DNA of 64,000 nucleotides from Struthio camelus (lineage: Eukaryota; Chordata; Aves; Struthioniformes; Struthionidae). The stretch spans positions 16,310,501 to 16,374,500 of the forward strand of contig NC_090954.1 of the NCBI RefSeq assembly GCF_040807025.1. The letters run 5' to 3'. Each line of letters begins with the position of its first letter. Position 1 is the stretch's first letter. The notes under the pieces were generated by a model. The model did no database searches. It saw nothing but the letters and a program-made list of their open reading frames with translations, and was not told the DNA's origin. The translations under genes were made by a program, and so were the position numbers. Below, piece after piece: positions 22,106 through 35,117 of the stretch.

Positions 22106-25100
22106 AATATATCTTTCTTCTTTGAAGAAGATAATGGGATCATCTAGACTGAGGTCTAGGATCATAGAAAACATGAGTGGAGAGAGATTCCATTTTAGGA
22201 AAGGCTTATAAGCGGGTGAAAAAAAAAAGTCCATCCTTCTTTGAGCATTCTGTGATAATTTCAAAAAAAACTTTGAGCTTCAGTGATGAAATACAGTTGG
22301 TAAAAAATGGAATTATTTTGTTCATCAGTAGTAACACATCCAAAATTTTGCCTAAAAGCATTATCTGACACCTACCAGTCTTAAAGTTTTATCTATTCTC
22401 TGATGATTGTTTGCAGTTTGAACTTGCATTCAGCTGCCTTAGAGACGTTTGCAAAATTTCATAAAATCCCCAGAAAGTCTCCAACGTCACCTTAAATCTA
22501 ATGGCTACCTATACAGCCCACCTGCTGCTATCCGCTGGAAAAGCTGAGAATGCAGTTCTGAGTTAGCTCAGGCTTCTCAACAGCTTTCTCTAGGGCACTT
22601 TGTTTTTTTGTTTTTTTTTTTTATTATGCTCCCAGGCACTGCTAGGAGCCATTTCAGTTTGCCATGAGAACGGTGTAAGCAATATGTGTTCCTGCATCCA
22701 GGTGAGGAAATAGAAAGTACTCATCAGCACTAGTGCTTCAGAGGACTTTGGGAAACTTTCTGTATGTTATTAGAAATTTCTGTTTTAAACATTTGAATCA
22801 AGCTTTCCAAAGGATGCCAGTTCACTTCAGTAATATCCAGTCCATGAGGTGACTCTGAAGTTCAAGCGATGTTCCTGTGACCTCCAGCCCTACTCCAGAC
22901 ATAAGCTGTATTGACTGTAACTTTCTGTTCATGGCTAAAAAACTGTAGATGGAAGCATAGCTTAATTCTCTTCTCAATAGCTATAGACCTGGTTTTGTTC
23001 TGGTTTAAAGGGAAAACTATCTTGTTGTCTAAAATTAATTTTGAATTTTCAATATACATCGTGGTCTAGGGTTTTTTGGGATGGAGAATATAAATATTCA
23101 CAGAAGTTGTGTAACTTCAAAGCTGTAAATACCACGTATGATTGTGTATGTTTTGTATGGTATGTCAGAAATATTTCCTATGAACCTTACTTGTTTTTTC
23201 TCAGAAGAGTTAGGGAGGTTTCTTAGAATACCATGTAAGCCAGAGATAGCTGGTTCTGTTTTGAATAAGTAAGCATATAGTAGGATTTTGAGTTACGATT
23301 ATTTGGAAAATGGTGATGGAAATAAAATTTCAATGAAAATACTACCAAAATTTTACAGGACTTTTTCCCCTTCTTTATTTTCTGTCCTGTTCCTTAAGTC
23401 TTGGGTATAATCTTGTATCTATAAATTGACTCATCAAAACGTTAAGTTCTTTGCTGGGGTGTTAGGGACATTCTTGCACCATAAAGGTGCTATGCTTTTA
23501 GCCATCTCTCATGACTTTACAGACAAAAGGGAAGGATCATATGAAACTTCCAGTGGATGGGGTGGGTGTAGTATTGCCCTGACTGGTTAGTTGTTTAGTT
23601 GCATTACCTGATGTCTGCGTTCACCGCTTTGTGCTAGTTGCTCCCTAGCTTAATAAATCCATGCCTGGAAAAGATCAGCCTGTCATCCTGGAAGGCTTTC
23701 CTCTTGCACTGAAATTTCCACTGATTTCTGAGTGGCTTTGAAATGGCCCTAGCAGAATTTGCAGTATCTTACAATGTGTATGTACTGCCATAGATCACCA
23801 AGGTGGCAGATTTGCAAATCTCTTTGCATTATCTGCTTTTTTTGCTTAATGTAAGTATTTAACTTTTTCCTTGTAAAGCAATTGGCTGTATTGTGATTGC
23901 AAAGGCTTCACAGAAGACCAGATTCTTTTCCGTTCAGTAATCTATTCCGTGGTCTCTGTACTATATAATGATACACGTGTTGCAGCATTTCATTTTTCTT
24001 GCACAACTCTGCTGCTAGGGTCTTGCTGCAAATAGTAGAGATAGCACATAGTAGTCTCTTTAAGAAAATGTTTCAAAATGGTGAATAAGCATCTGGCCAG
24101 CAGATTATGGAAACAGCACTTGTGGGGGACAGGAGGAGACACTGAAAATATTTTTCATTTCCATTCCCTAGATAGAAAAGCAAATGAAACACTGAACAAT
24201 GTGGAAACCAAACAAAATGATAAAAAAACTAACAATCTTCTATTCCGTTGTCTATAATGAACCATGTTTAAAGTGGTCAGCAAATAATATTCCCCTCTCA
24301 CCATGAGCTGTATCTTTGCTCGTAGTGCGAAACACTGGAGGTTCATAATCCATCCAAAGTGAAACGACAGTTTGTGTCATCATCAGCAGAGGGGTATCAG
24401 ATCATATATCTTTACTTGACAAGAGGTGGCAATTTAATCTGACAAGTTTCCTGCCAATGAGGACGGCTTTAGCAGTTCAACTGCCTTGGTAAAGATTTGA
24501 CGTGTCATTGAGGAATGTTGTGCAGAAGCCTGACAATAAACTGGAACTTGCTAATGCAGTTTAGGATTGCTGTAAAAATTTATTAGAAACCAGAGACTGT
24601 AAAATTACTATACTGCTCTAGAAATGTTTTTCTTTCTCTTGCTGAATATTTATGTAATGTTTAATGCACGGCACGTGTTTAAAAACTTGTTTCTTGATAG
24701 TATAAAAGAAATGTATAATAATGCACATGACGTTGTAAGGAATTCAATTAAATGCTTGCGAGACTAAATAGAATGTCCGCCTGAAAGCCCGTTTTGATAA
24801 GGATTTACTTAGGGGTGTTGCCTCTTTAAGAGGGTTCAGAAATGTGCATTATCAACATAGTAACAATCTGATCCTGTAACTTTTTAATTACGCTAAGGTA
24901 GATGGACTCTTGGATATTTCAGATGTGAAGTGAGTTTCTGAAAGATCTCTTTTTGGTACAGGGAGGGGGGTAGGGAGGAAGAACTGCCTCCTGAAGCTAG
25001 GACAGAAATCAGTCTGAATTTATGGTTTGATTGCTGAATCTGTGTGTCCCACTTCATATTTCTGTGTCTAGAGGGGGACCTAAGTGGTCTGGAGTTTTAA

Positions 25101-27052
25101 AGACATGCAGAATTCTGGGTGGGGTGTGAAGAACCCATGCAATTATGTACTAGACTGATGTGAGTGCTGTAGTCAATCTTGCATCCAGCTTCTCAGCATG
25201 ACTAGTTTCCTAAATATCCTTTTAAATCTGGCTACTACCTGAACGTGGAGCAAGAATAATTTTATATTTGTCTCACTAAATATATCAGTCTTTTCAAATG
25301 CAGTGTGAAATAAAAAGTTATTTAATTAATATGCAGCTGTTGTTTTTAAGGTTTTTTTTTTGTTGTTGAAGTGTTTGGTTTAAGGCTTTCATAAGAGCTG
25401 TTGCATTATTTGGGATTATAGCAGCACAACACTCTGGAGGGTGTTGACACATGCCACCTGGAAGGATATTAGTTATGATCTCCCAGCAACTTTGAATAAA
25501 CTTCAGAGTGAAAGAACTGTATGAAAGATGTGCCAGAGCGTATTTTCCAGAAGTGCTCTAGGATGCTACAAGCTTACAGCCTTTTTGAATCATTTTCTCC
25601 TTAGCTCTTCATAATCCTTGGAGAAAGAGAGACGGGCATGTTTAATATACCCATCGTCCCTGTTGTGGATGTTGTTTTATTTCTAACTAGACAGTCATCT
25701 TGAGACTTCATTAATCGGAAATAGTGTCATAGCTTGAAAATCTCATTGATCACTGATGAAAGACAAATCATTGTGCTTTTTTTGACAAATATTTTGTGAA
25801 CTCAGAAATATTTTGTGTTTGAATAGCTTTTTATAGTTGTCAATATTAAGGTGGGTCGTAATACTGAAATCCTAAGTAAAGTGTTCTTCCTAATTACTGC
25901 ATGTAATCAAAATGAAAGTAAGTTAAATGACAGCTCCTATTGCAGAGTGGAGTGAAGCTGGAGATTATGAGGTTTGCGAAAGTCCAGAAAGGGTGCAAAG
26001 CTGGTTTAGCTGGCCCCATTTCATCCCTTTTTATTCTGTTACTATACAGAGAGAATGTGCCGAGCTCTCAAGGTACTGAAAAGCATAAAAAACTCTGGAG
26101 AAACTCTTTGCAATGCAGTGATTACAAGTAATTTGGACATTGAGGTGTCGTTGCTGGCTGAACCTAGTCTGACAGAGTATAAAAGTAAGATGTTCTCAGG
26201 TTGGATCTGTGTTTTATCTAGGTTTGCTCTTTCCAAAGACTCTCAGTGTAGCTGCAGTCTCTCACTAATTACACACTTAAGCTGTCCTTTGGCATATTTC
26301 TGGCATGTGGTGACGTCCTATGCTATATACCATTCTAATCATATTTTTAGTTAAGTGTACTTCAAGGCCATTGAAAGCATATCTCAGCAGCTGGGATCTC
26401 ACTGGGAAGGCTTGAAAGAGATCCAGTTGTGTAGGTTAGTTACTGTTTGCAGCGGCGAACACTTTTAATGTCTTAAAATTCCTTGGACACTAGCTAGTAT
26501 TTTGTAAGTGGTAATACAAGTTTGAAGTTCACTTTGGGAATCTAGGATGTGCTTAATTTTATGGTGTTAGGCCTGATGACATCTTTTTCTCTCCTGACTC
26601 TTAAGATAGCTGCTATAATATTGTAATGACATTACAATTGAATGCAATTGAACTACAGTGAGTGAGAGTCAGTACTGTTCAAAGCTAAGCCATGCTAGAT
26701 GGGATTAACTTTTTCACGGTAAATATAAATGTCCTGTTTTGAGTATAGTGTAGCTATTAGTGCTTGCTCATAATAAGTCATAATTTAAAATGGTAGCATA
26801 TGAGTAACTTCTTCTTATTTAACTATGAATATTGTAACAATGTATATGTTTAAAAAAAAAAAAAAACAATGACAGACTTTAGGATTTGCCTGGAAGGTTA
26901 GGATTATATTTCAGGGGCCTGATAAGTGCAGGGAAAAGAATATCTAAACATAATTTTTGGTTAAAATGCTGAATGCAGTATTTTTTTAGAAAATGTTTAG
27001 GAAGAGAAGACTTCATCAAAGCCCTGAGTGTGATACCTTTTGCTTCCACTCA
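22106..27052. other. Gene-free AT-rich stretch
   Basis: Only short ORFs of about 60-100 codons, none with a recognised motif. The segment 24590-24870 is non-repetitive and could be conserved non-coding DNA. A 21-bp exon-like unit at 26050-26070, with a good pyrimidine tract and CTCAAG/GTACTG, is too short to call. Confidence 0.5.
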
Positions 27053-27070
27053 CCCCCCCCCCACCCCCCC
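27053..27070. repeat. Poly(C) run
   Basis: Ten C, one A, then seven C. This is a homopolymer-type low-complexity tract and a likely place for sequencing length errors. Confidence 0.9.
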
Positions 27071-27390
27071 AAGCTAGTAGTAAGACGGCTGATTTCTGAA
27101 CCATTATAGTTGGACTTGCCAAGGGTTTTGCCTCAGAAGTCCTGATCAGTACTAAGCACATTGCTTGATGGGAGGCAGGTAGGGATATGGCTTGTCTATT
27201 TTAATAGACAGTAGCGGCCTCCTCTTTGACAAATTCTGCTCTCGTGAACATTGCTCAGGGTGGCGTGATCCTGAGAAAGCTTGATGAGGTGCTGGCAGTA
27301 AAGCAGTCCTGAGCACGCGCTCTCAGCACCCCCAGGGAGCCTGGTCCTGCCTGCGGGCAGAGGAGAGGCGCTGGCCCACCTGCCTAGGAG

Positions 27391-27840
27391 GTGCTTCTGC
27401 TTGGTTCTCTGTGCCTCCACCAGGACTCCTGTCTGCAGATGGTAGCCCTCAGCCTTTGCGTAGTTTCACTGCTAGAGGGGGACAGTGAGCCAGCGTGCAA
27501 GAGGAGATTATTCGGAGCTACTGTAGGAAGTGTGTTGCTCAAGCTGTCTTATCCACCTTTTTGCTCTTTATTTGTTTCTATCCCCTGCTGCTTCAGGGGG
27601 ATCAGCTGCATGTTGCCAATTAGGCTCATCAGCATTGTCAATAACAGATGTGGAGCTCCTGGTAATCCCCCACCCTTGTTAGTGGACTGCAAGGGCTTCT
27701 GGCTGTTTGTGAGGAGATTTAACCCTTATCCCCCTACAGGGAGCCTAGTCGCTCTGTCAAAGACCGGGAGTAAGTTTTTGTCTGTTCTGTGTTTTCAGGG
27801 TTCTTTTTACCACCGTCGTAGCCCCAGTAGGTTTGATTAG
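27391..27840 (+). other. Longest non-repeat open frame (149 codons), function unknown
   Basis: The frame is open from 27391 to 27840 in sequence of higher GC than its flanks. It is Leu/Cys/Ser/Phe-rich and has no recognisable domain, no clear signal peptide and no convincing acceptor/donor pair. The middle part (about 27570-27745) is complex non-repetitive sequence with TTGTCAATAACAGATG and CCAATTAGG words, more suggestive of a conserved regulatory element than of an exon. I lean towards non-coding. Confidence 0.15.
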
Positions 27841-30800
27841 ACTCTGTTTTTAGCGATGGATTTCAGCTTGCGGGAAAACATAATTAATTTCAACACAAAT
27901 CGATATGAAAAGGATATTTTAAGAACTCAGCTTCAAGCTAAAGGTGATAGCAGAAAGTTTCATTACCTGTCAAGCAGATTACTTGGGCATGTCTTGAAAT
28001 ATAAGCTGCAAGCAAAAGTTTTGTGTGTTACCAGCCAGTGTGGTATTAGAGTATAACTCTGTAAACATGTTCATTAGAAGACAGGTTGCTCAAAGACTTT
28101 CAACTTTTGCACTCACACTCTCATCTTTGCTCAGGGCAACCCTCTCAATGCATGTTCTTCATTTATTCCAGTATGAGGCATCTTCAGCACTTGTGTACAA
28201 TTAAGAGCCTCTTCCCCAGGGGGTGATTCAGTTTAACACTTACTGGCATTTGTAACGTGAAGTAGAAATCAAGGTAATCTAGGCCAGAAATCAATCCCCG
28301 TGAAAACCTACCTTGAAAGGTGTGTGTATGTTTGAGAGAGAGAACTGTATTATAAATAATGTTAGCATAATTTTGGGTATCTAAGTAATGAAAAGAAGCT
28401 GTGTGTTGCTCAGAATATTCTGAGGCTCCTGTAGCTGAATAAGGAATCTGCATATTTCTTCTCTATTGACCATTAAATCAAAGTGAGGGGGAAATCCCAG
28501 CACAGTAGTTGCATTTCTTTTCTAGCTCAAGAGTAAAATTGGAAGTTTGCCACAATATTGAGTCTGAATTATTGTATAATTACTAATGGCGTTAAAATGA
28601 ATGTTTAGCGTCTGAGGTTACTTTGTCATAAGCAACCGCTACAGTACAAGAGACATCAAAGTATTATGTACGTGACACTTAGGGCCTTTAAAATATAAAA
28701 AAATGTGTAAACAAAGTCTCAATGGAATGCTTTATGAACCACTTGTCGGTCTCTGAACGGCCACCAGTGGCAAGGTAGCGCTAGTGAGCCTTAACATTTA
28801 AGACCTAGCGGCTGGTAATAAGCCAAGAACACTGAAAAGCATAGCACAGAATCAAGATTTATATGATTTCACAAAATTATTTCTTTTTTTTAATTTGAGA
28901 AAGGAATTCTTTAAAGCTTTCTAATACTCTATCAGGAACATGGGCTAGAACGAATATTTGTATGAGGAAGAAAAAAATACATACTGATCTCAAATAATTA
29001 ATATTTGATTCATCTGAAGTGCAGCATTGAATGATGGCCCTTGTGTCCACCAGTGCTGTTCTAGATACATTTGGCTAATGGGGTTGTATGTGTGTTTTGG
29101 GATCGCTTACAATTTGAAGTCAGAATAAAACAAAATGTTTTGTTGATGCATTTTTATATTGATCTCTGCGGTAATTTCTTCAAAGCAGAATAGAACAATC
29201 TAAGGTTTTGTACCACTCAAAATTGTAGCAGAAATTTAAATATCAATAACAGATGTGCTTTGTAACACCATGGTTGGTGGATTATTGATTCGTAATGAGG
29301 TTTTAATCCTTTGCATATTGAGTAAATTATGAAGCTGTTACACTGATATCACTGCATTTCACTTTAACTCATTTGTTATTGGCAAGTTACAAATTATTTA
29401 ACTTCGATGCTCTGTCAGCAAAGCTTTGTTGAAATTAAATTTGCAGAAATTAACATGTACAACAACTTTTTAAAATGAGTTATTATTGTGAGTTATTTAA
29501 AAGGAGTTAATGTGCACTGGGCAGTGCATAGTAACTCATATCTGAATTCTCGCTGTGAGGGGGCTCTGGGTTTGTAGTAGATGACATGTAAGTGTTATTA
29601 CCCCTTAAAAACAGAAGTTTGACATACTGTTTTGTCCAAGGATGGATTCACTCTCATTTAATGTCTGTTTTTACAAGTCGGCTGAGACTTGTATGGGGCA
29701 GGTGTTTTATATGAAAGTGTGTACTGAGGTGAATGTGTAGGCCTATTTACATCCATCAGTAGATGGGTAGCACAGAGGACTATCTATCTGAAGGATATTG
29801 AATTAAAACAGTGATATCTGCGTTTGGATTGTTCAGACAGAGCTACCAAGCTCCAAGATGATACCTTCCGTAAATTAAGGTTAACTCTCAGCTGTTAGAC
29901 AGCCCTCTATGTTGATTTTTACTTTCTTCGTATGTTTGAAAACTAGGTTTTCATGCAGTCGTCTACCCATTCTTGAGTTTATATCTTCATGTTTCCCATG
30001 GCAACAGATTTTTCTGTGACTGAGCAAGTATCATTTTCCTGCTTTAGGTGTTAGCAGTGTCAGTCTGTTCTAAGGTATGAATAAGCAGCCTCGCACAAAA
30101 GGCTGGTAAAATAAGTGTTGTAATGAATTATTTCACAGAGCCTTCATTGTTTTATTTTTGTGGATTTTAGTTTTTTTAAATCAATCTGTGGATTAAATTG
30201 GTGTATGATTTCTCATCAATATAGTGCATTTAAATACCACAGGCTTTGATAGCCAGATTTTATTGCAAGCAGAATACCTTTCTTCAGTGCTTGAGATCAG
30301 AACTCTTGTGAAGAGTTGAGCCAGTGGCTATACTTGACTGGCCGTTGCTTTTATGCTCGGTGTATGCTCACTTCTGTAATGTTGGAGAGAGATCATGTGA
30401 TGCTAATTTCATAAAATTCAACACCAATTTCTCTCCTAATAGGAATGCCAGTTTTTGTTATTTTTACATTTGTAGATGACTTTTGTGGAAAGGCCATCCT
30501 TTCTCCAATAAATTCCTTTCTTATAAGTTTAATTATGCTGAGCAATGCTGTTCTGGTGTAAATGTTTTTTTTTTTTACCATCGGTTGCAAAAACATTGAA
30601 CGCATATAGCTTAAAAAGAGCAGAAAGATTTTCTTCCATGAGAGCAAAGGAAAATGTTGGCAAGAAGATGTCACGATTAATTCATCTTTACTTTTTCTGT
30701 TTTCTGAAACAATGGATGCTAAGGCTAAAAGCAGATTTGTTTTATAATGAGTAAGCGGTCAGAATTGGGGATGGCAAAACCCCCAAATGTAGCTCTTTAT

Positions 30801-32120
30801 TTTGATGGATTTTTGTCTTGATGAAAATATATTTACTTTTCCTGTGACTTTCTGGTCACCTGGACTGTTTGAGCTCTGAAACCTTAGGTTATTGTGGATA
30901 GTACTGTTATGGACAACAAAAAGGGAAGCTGCTCTGGAGTCAAATCCCAGGTCATTGACTGCAGATGGCCTCATCTTCCAAGCTGTTCTGTCCTCAAAAA
31001 GCCACAGATGAAAATTCTTCTCTCTTTATATGCAGTCGATGAAATGGAAGGTACATCAAATAGAAGATACTGGTATTTGAAGTTAACTTTTTGTTCCTAG
31101 TGGAAAAATAACAGTAGCTCTAATGAAGAGCCAGAACCATCCAACAATGAAATCACTAGGAAGTATTCAGTATGGCTCTGGTTGACTCTGGATTGCAGGT
31201 TAAGAGCAGCCAATTTTGAGCACAGTTTGCAGCCCTGAGTACTGCAAGGACTTGACTACTTGACCATCCAGTCATTTGATTTCATGGCTTATTCGTAAAA
31301 TCTTCTGCTGCAGTCATCAAGCCAGCATATGTATATTGATGAGTACACCATTTTGTAACAGAGCTTCATTCCAAAAATACGAGTTTTTTCTTATTTTTGT
31401 GTCATATTCTGCCTTTATTCTGTCACTTGTAATGTAGAGATTGGAAATCAGTGAGTCTGACTCTGCTTGTTTAAGCACCAGGATGTTTTCCCAGTTTTCA
31501 AATGAATGTGCTGTAGTTCTGTGATAAGTAACATCAAAGTGCATTTGTTAATTTATTACTTTCTACAGGGTTTAATGTTTCCTTTTTTTGCTCTGCAGTT
31601 GCATTTTTTTAAACCTTTGTTACCTTTAACTTTTGGTACATGATAAGGAGGAACCATATAATTCGAGTAAATTGGCTAGTCGTTAAGCAAGATGAATATT
31701 TTTTAACTATTTTAAACAACATTTTAATTCAACTTTTTTGAAAAAAATAAGCTATATTTTTTTTTTTTTTTGCCAAAATCAGTAAGTCATAAAAATGAAA
31801 GAGGAACCGTAGAAAACCTGGCAGAAAGGTAGTTGGATTGGTTAAATATATTTTAAATTGTATGGTAAATAAGAGATTTTTTTGTTTATTTGTTTTTTAG
31901 TCCTTGGTAAAGTAGAGAGTGTGATTTGAACATTTTAATCTTGAAGCAGACTTCCTTTTGAAATAGGAAAGGTTAACTTTAACTTTGTGTGCCACTGCTC
32001 AGCCCTGAGTTTCCCCAGGAATGGTTTACTTTCTAAAATATATTTATTTAGAGGAAAACTTAGTTCCAAAAAGTTGCTGAGTATTCAGCTTAATTACTGA
32101 TGCGTTCTTTTTTTTCCTAG
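27841..32120. other. Gene-free AT-rich stretch
   Basis: No gene, RNA or recognised transposon is supported. Poly(T) runs and short ORFs only. Confidence 0.5.
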
Positions 32121-32230
32121 GGAAGTCAAGCTGGCACAAACTGTTTGAGAGTAACTGTCAGGCTGCCTTATTACTTGTGATGATTGATCTGTTTGACTTT
32201 ATTCTTGCATGGTTTAGAGATTTGAAATAG
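32121..32230 (+). other. Weak candidate exon, plus strand
   Basis: A strong acceptor (pyrimidine tract of about twelve bases ending CCTAG) precedes 32121. One frame is then open for 35 codons to TAG at 32228-32230, beginning KSSWHKLFE. A mediocre donor (AGA/GTAACT) lies at 32151. The protein is not recognised; it could be a short internal exon ending at 32150, a terminal exon, or chance. Confidence 0.12.
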
Positions 32231-35040
32231 TTCATTTAAGTTTGTTTCTACTAGCACGTGATATGTTTTTGTGCCAGATTTGCAAAGGCTTTCAAGGTCC
32301 ACCTAGTAATTGCTAATACATAATAAACTGTTAATGCAAAATTTGAAACCTATATTTAAAAATACTTATTTATAAATTCGACTTGCTGCTTTGGATAGAC
32401 AATAATTGCTGTGTGCTGATTTCTGCTGGCACAATACGGGTGATCACGCAACATGGAGAGGATGAATTTTTGAAGTGGTCTGAAAAGTTATCCTTTTGTC
32501 TGAGTGTTAACTAATTTAGTATTTGTTCTTCTGGTTTAAATGGTGTTTCAGGCAAAGACATTTATACAAAGTCCCCAAACAAACCAGCCAAAAAGTGTAA
32601 CAACTGGCAGGCAGTAATCACTGCCAGTATTTGCAGAATGTCATTTTGCAAGGGGGAAGTAGCCAGGGCTAGCAAAACCACTTCTATCTCTTACGATTGC
32701 AGAACATGTTTATTGTTGATTAGAATGCAAAACTGGAAGGTCATCTCTTCATCTGGTAATTTTTGATATTAGATATTAATAGCTATCTTGGAAGAGTAGA
32801 AGTTAGATACTGCACAGCAGCCCTAGGCAGCTATATTTTTTAGATAATATTGTACAATTTTGGTAAGGTATGATATTGATAGTTTATCACAATAAGAATA
32901 AAGTGAAAATCCTTGTTTGATAGGATTGTTTTTCATCATATATCGAAGTCTTAAAATTCAATATCATAAATCTTTGTTAGAGAGGGAAGATATTTCCTTT
33001 GCAGGTTTGCTGATCAGATTTGTGCAAAATTGCAAACATGTTGGAAAAATGGCTAATAGAATAGAAGTATGAAAAACTTGTGTTTTGGGGGTTTTTGCCT
33101 TTGTGACTCTACTGTTCCTTACCTTCTGATGCAACTTGAAATTTGCATTCCTATGAAAACACTTACTCTGCCGAGAAGATACAAACAAAGAATTTAACCT
33201 GCATCTACAATGGCAACTATCTTTGAATTATTTTGGCATGAGACGTTCATAGAATAGTTCTTAAAAGTGCAACAGAGATGCTCAAAAAAAATTGTTTCAT
33301 TCATCTTTGGATTCATTTCTCTGTTTCCCATTGTGTATTATAAGGCAACAACATTTGTTGCTGTTACTTGGGATTCAGTCTTCTTTCAGACAATGGGAGG
33401 ACAACTTTACCTCTTCCAGTGGCAGTAGGATAGGGTGGTATTGCAGAATTGGATCCAGCTTGCTTAGATTTCTAGTAACTTCATGCAAAACCAAACTGAT
33501 AGGTTGAGCCTGGTTTTAAAGATATTTAGATGGTAAAAGAGGGTTTTTTATTAAAAGCGGTAAGGTAGAATTTTCATTTCCCAGATGTGTTAAAATGTCC
33601 ATTACCTAGGGCACAGCTGATGATCAATGTTTTAAAGAGATTTTACGGAATGCTCACAGTTTCAGTATTAAAGGTTATTGGGTTCTGTATATAAAGGGAT
33701 TTGGGGTGTTGGAATTTATTTGCTTGTAGGTTTGAAGACGGAACCTTTTATTACAGCTTTCAAAGTATACCACTAATACTGCATGAATTTTGTACTAGCG
33801 TTGCTTTCATGAATTACAAGCCTAAGTATAAAAGTAACAAAAAATGTGGTGAGTTTGATTTTTTTTTTTTTTGGTTAATATTTTCCATTTCAATCTGTAA
33901 GGAGAGACTTCAGAAATGCACAGGTAAGCATATCTATTTACAGAAACTGGAATTTAACATTTCCATTATTTTTATACACACTTGCACACACCTTTCTTCA
34001 CCTCTTAAATACAGTGCACTTCTTTATCAAGCAGCAGCAAGCTTTATAGTGTTTTCCACCAGTCATTTTAGTGTTACCATAAAAACTGCTTTCCCCTTGC
34101 ACCTATAAAAGTCATAATTTGCTGCAAGCTCAGTGGAGCTATTTGTAATATTATTTTAGGTTTACTCTTTATCATGAGCCCAATGGGCAGATTTACTCTA
34201 GAAAATGAGACTGCGGGTTGAATGGGAGTAGGCTCTTTGGGTTTAACTTATTTGTTGAGTTTTCTAGAGGGGCAAAAGTTCTCACTGTTGCATGTATTTC
34301 CACTTGATACTCTGTTTCAGAAGCAATCTTTTTTTTTTTTAATTTAAGTTCATTAGTCAAACAACAGAATAGTTTTTTTTTTTTTTTTAAGAAAAAAAGG
34401 AGTTACAGTAGTTAACAGTTATAACAGGTGACTTAATCCTGTGTGGCTTTCTTTATAGAAAGCTCTGTGATGATTTATGAAAGAAATATTCGTGAAGAAT
34501 GCTCTCTGAGGTTACTCAGATATGCACATCTATGAAAAGCTCAGGCCTGGGTGCCTTACCTTGGCATTCATTTGAGAGTAAGCAATTTTATCTGACAGAG
34601 CAACAAGAAATATAAACTGAGCCATTCTGTTAAACCTGGCAAGTTAAAAATTAGTTTTGTGCATTAGTTCATTATAACTTAAGTCTCACAGTTAGATATC
34701 AAAGATGTAGACATTTTCTTTACAGATTAGCTTTGCATTTATTATCTACTTTCTATGATATGTGGACATCTATTTTAGCTAATCTTAGGAGAATGTAATC
34801 TTAAGGAGGATTTTACTTCTCTTATTTATAGCATTTGCAGCTTTTCCTCTGTGGTAACAAGAGCCTTATTATGAAGCTTCGTTTTCTCTGGATCTCAAAA
34901 TTATGGTTTCAGACCTGCCCTTGGACTCTAGTTACATTGTGTCTATCAATGGCATAACATTCTCTGTTGTGAATGAGTAAACCAACTTTGAATTTTTGCA
35001 TTGACACTGAGGAAATGACTGTGTAAAAACAAAAAAAAAG
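32231..35040. other. Gene-free AT-rich stretch
   Basis: Contains several poly(T)/poly(A) runs (for example near 33858, 34330 and 34375). A 135-codon plus-strand ORF (33701-34108) is Phe/Ile/Lys-rich with no recognised motif, as expected of AT-rich chance frames. Confidence 0.5.
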
Positions 35041-35117
35041 TGTAAAAAACACAATTCAGTTTTATTGCTGTAAAAAGCACAATTCAGTTCCATTCAAAAA
35101 TCACAATTCTGCTTTAA
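35041..35117. repeat. 28-bp minisatellite, about 2.7 copies
   Basis: Two 28-bp copies (35041-35068, 35069-35096) share TGTAAAAA and CACAATTCAGTT. A third, degraded partial copy with CACAATTCTG follows to about 35117. A TGTAAAAAC fragment just upstream at 35022 may be a remnant of a further copy. Confidence 0.8.

Noticed and set aside
33701..34108. 135-codon plus-strand ORF
   Set aside because: Phe/Ile/Lys-rich reading of AT-rich DNA with poly(T); no motif.
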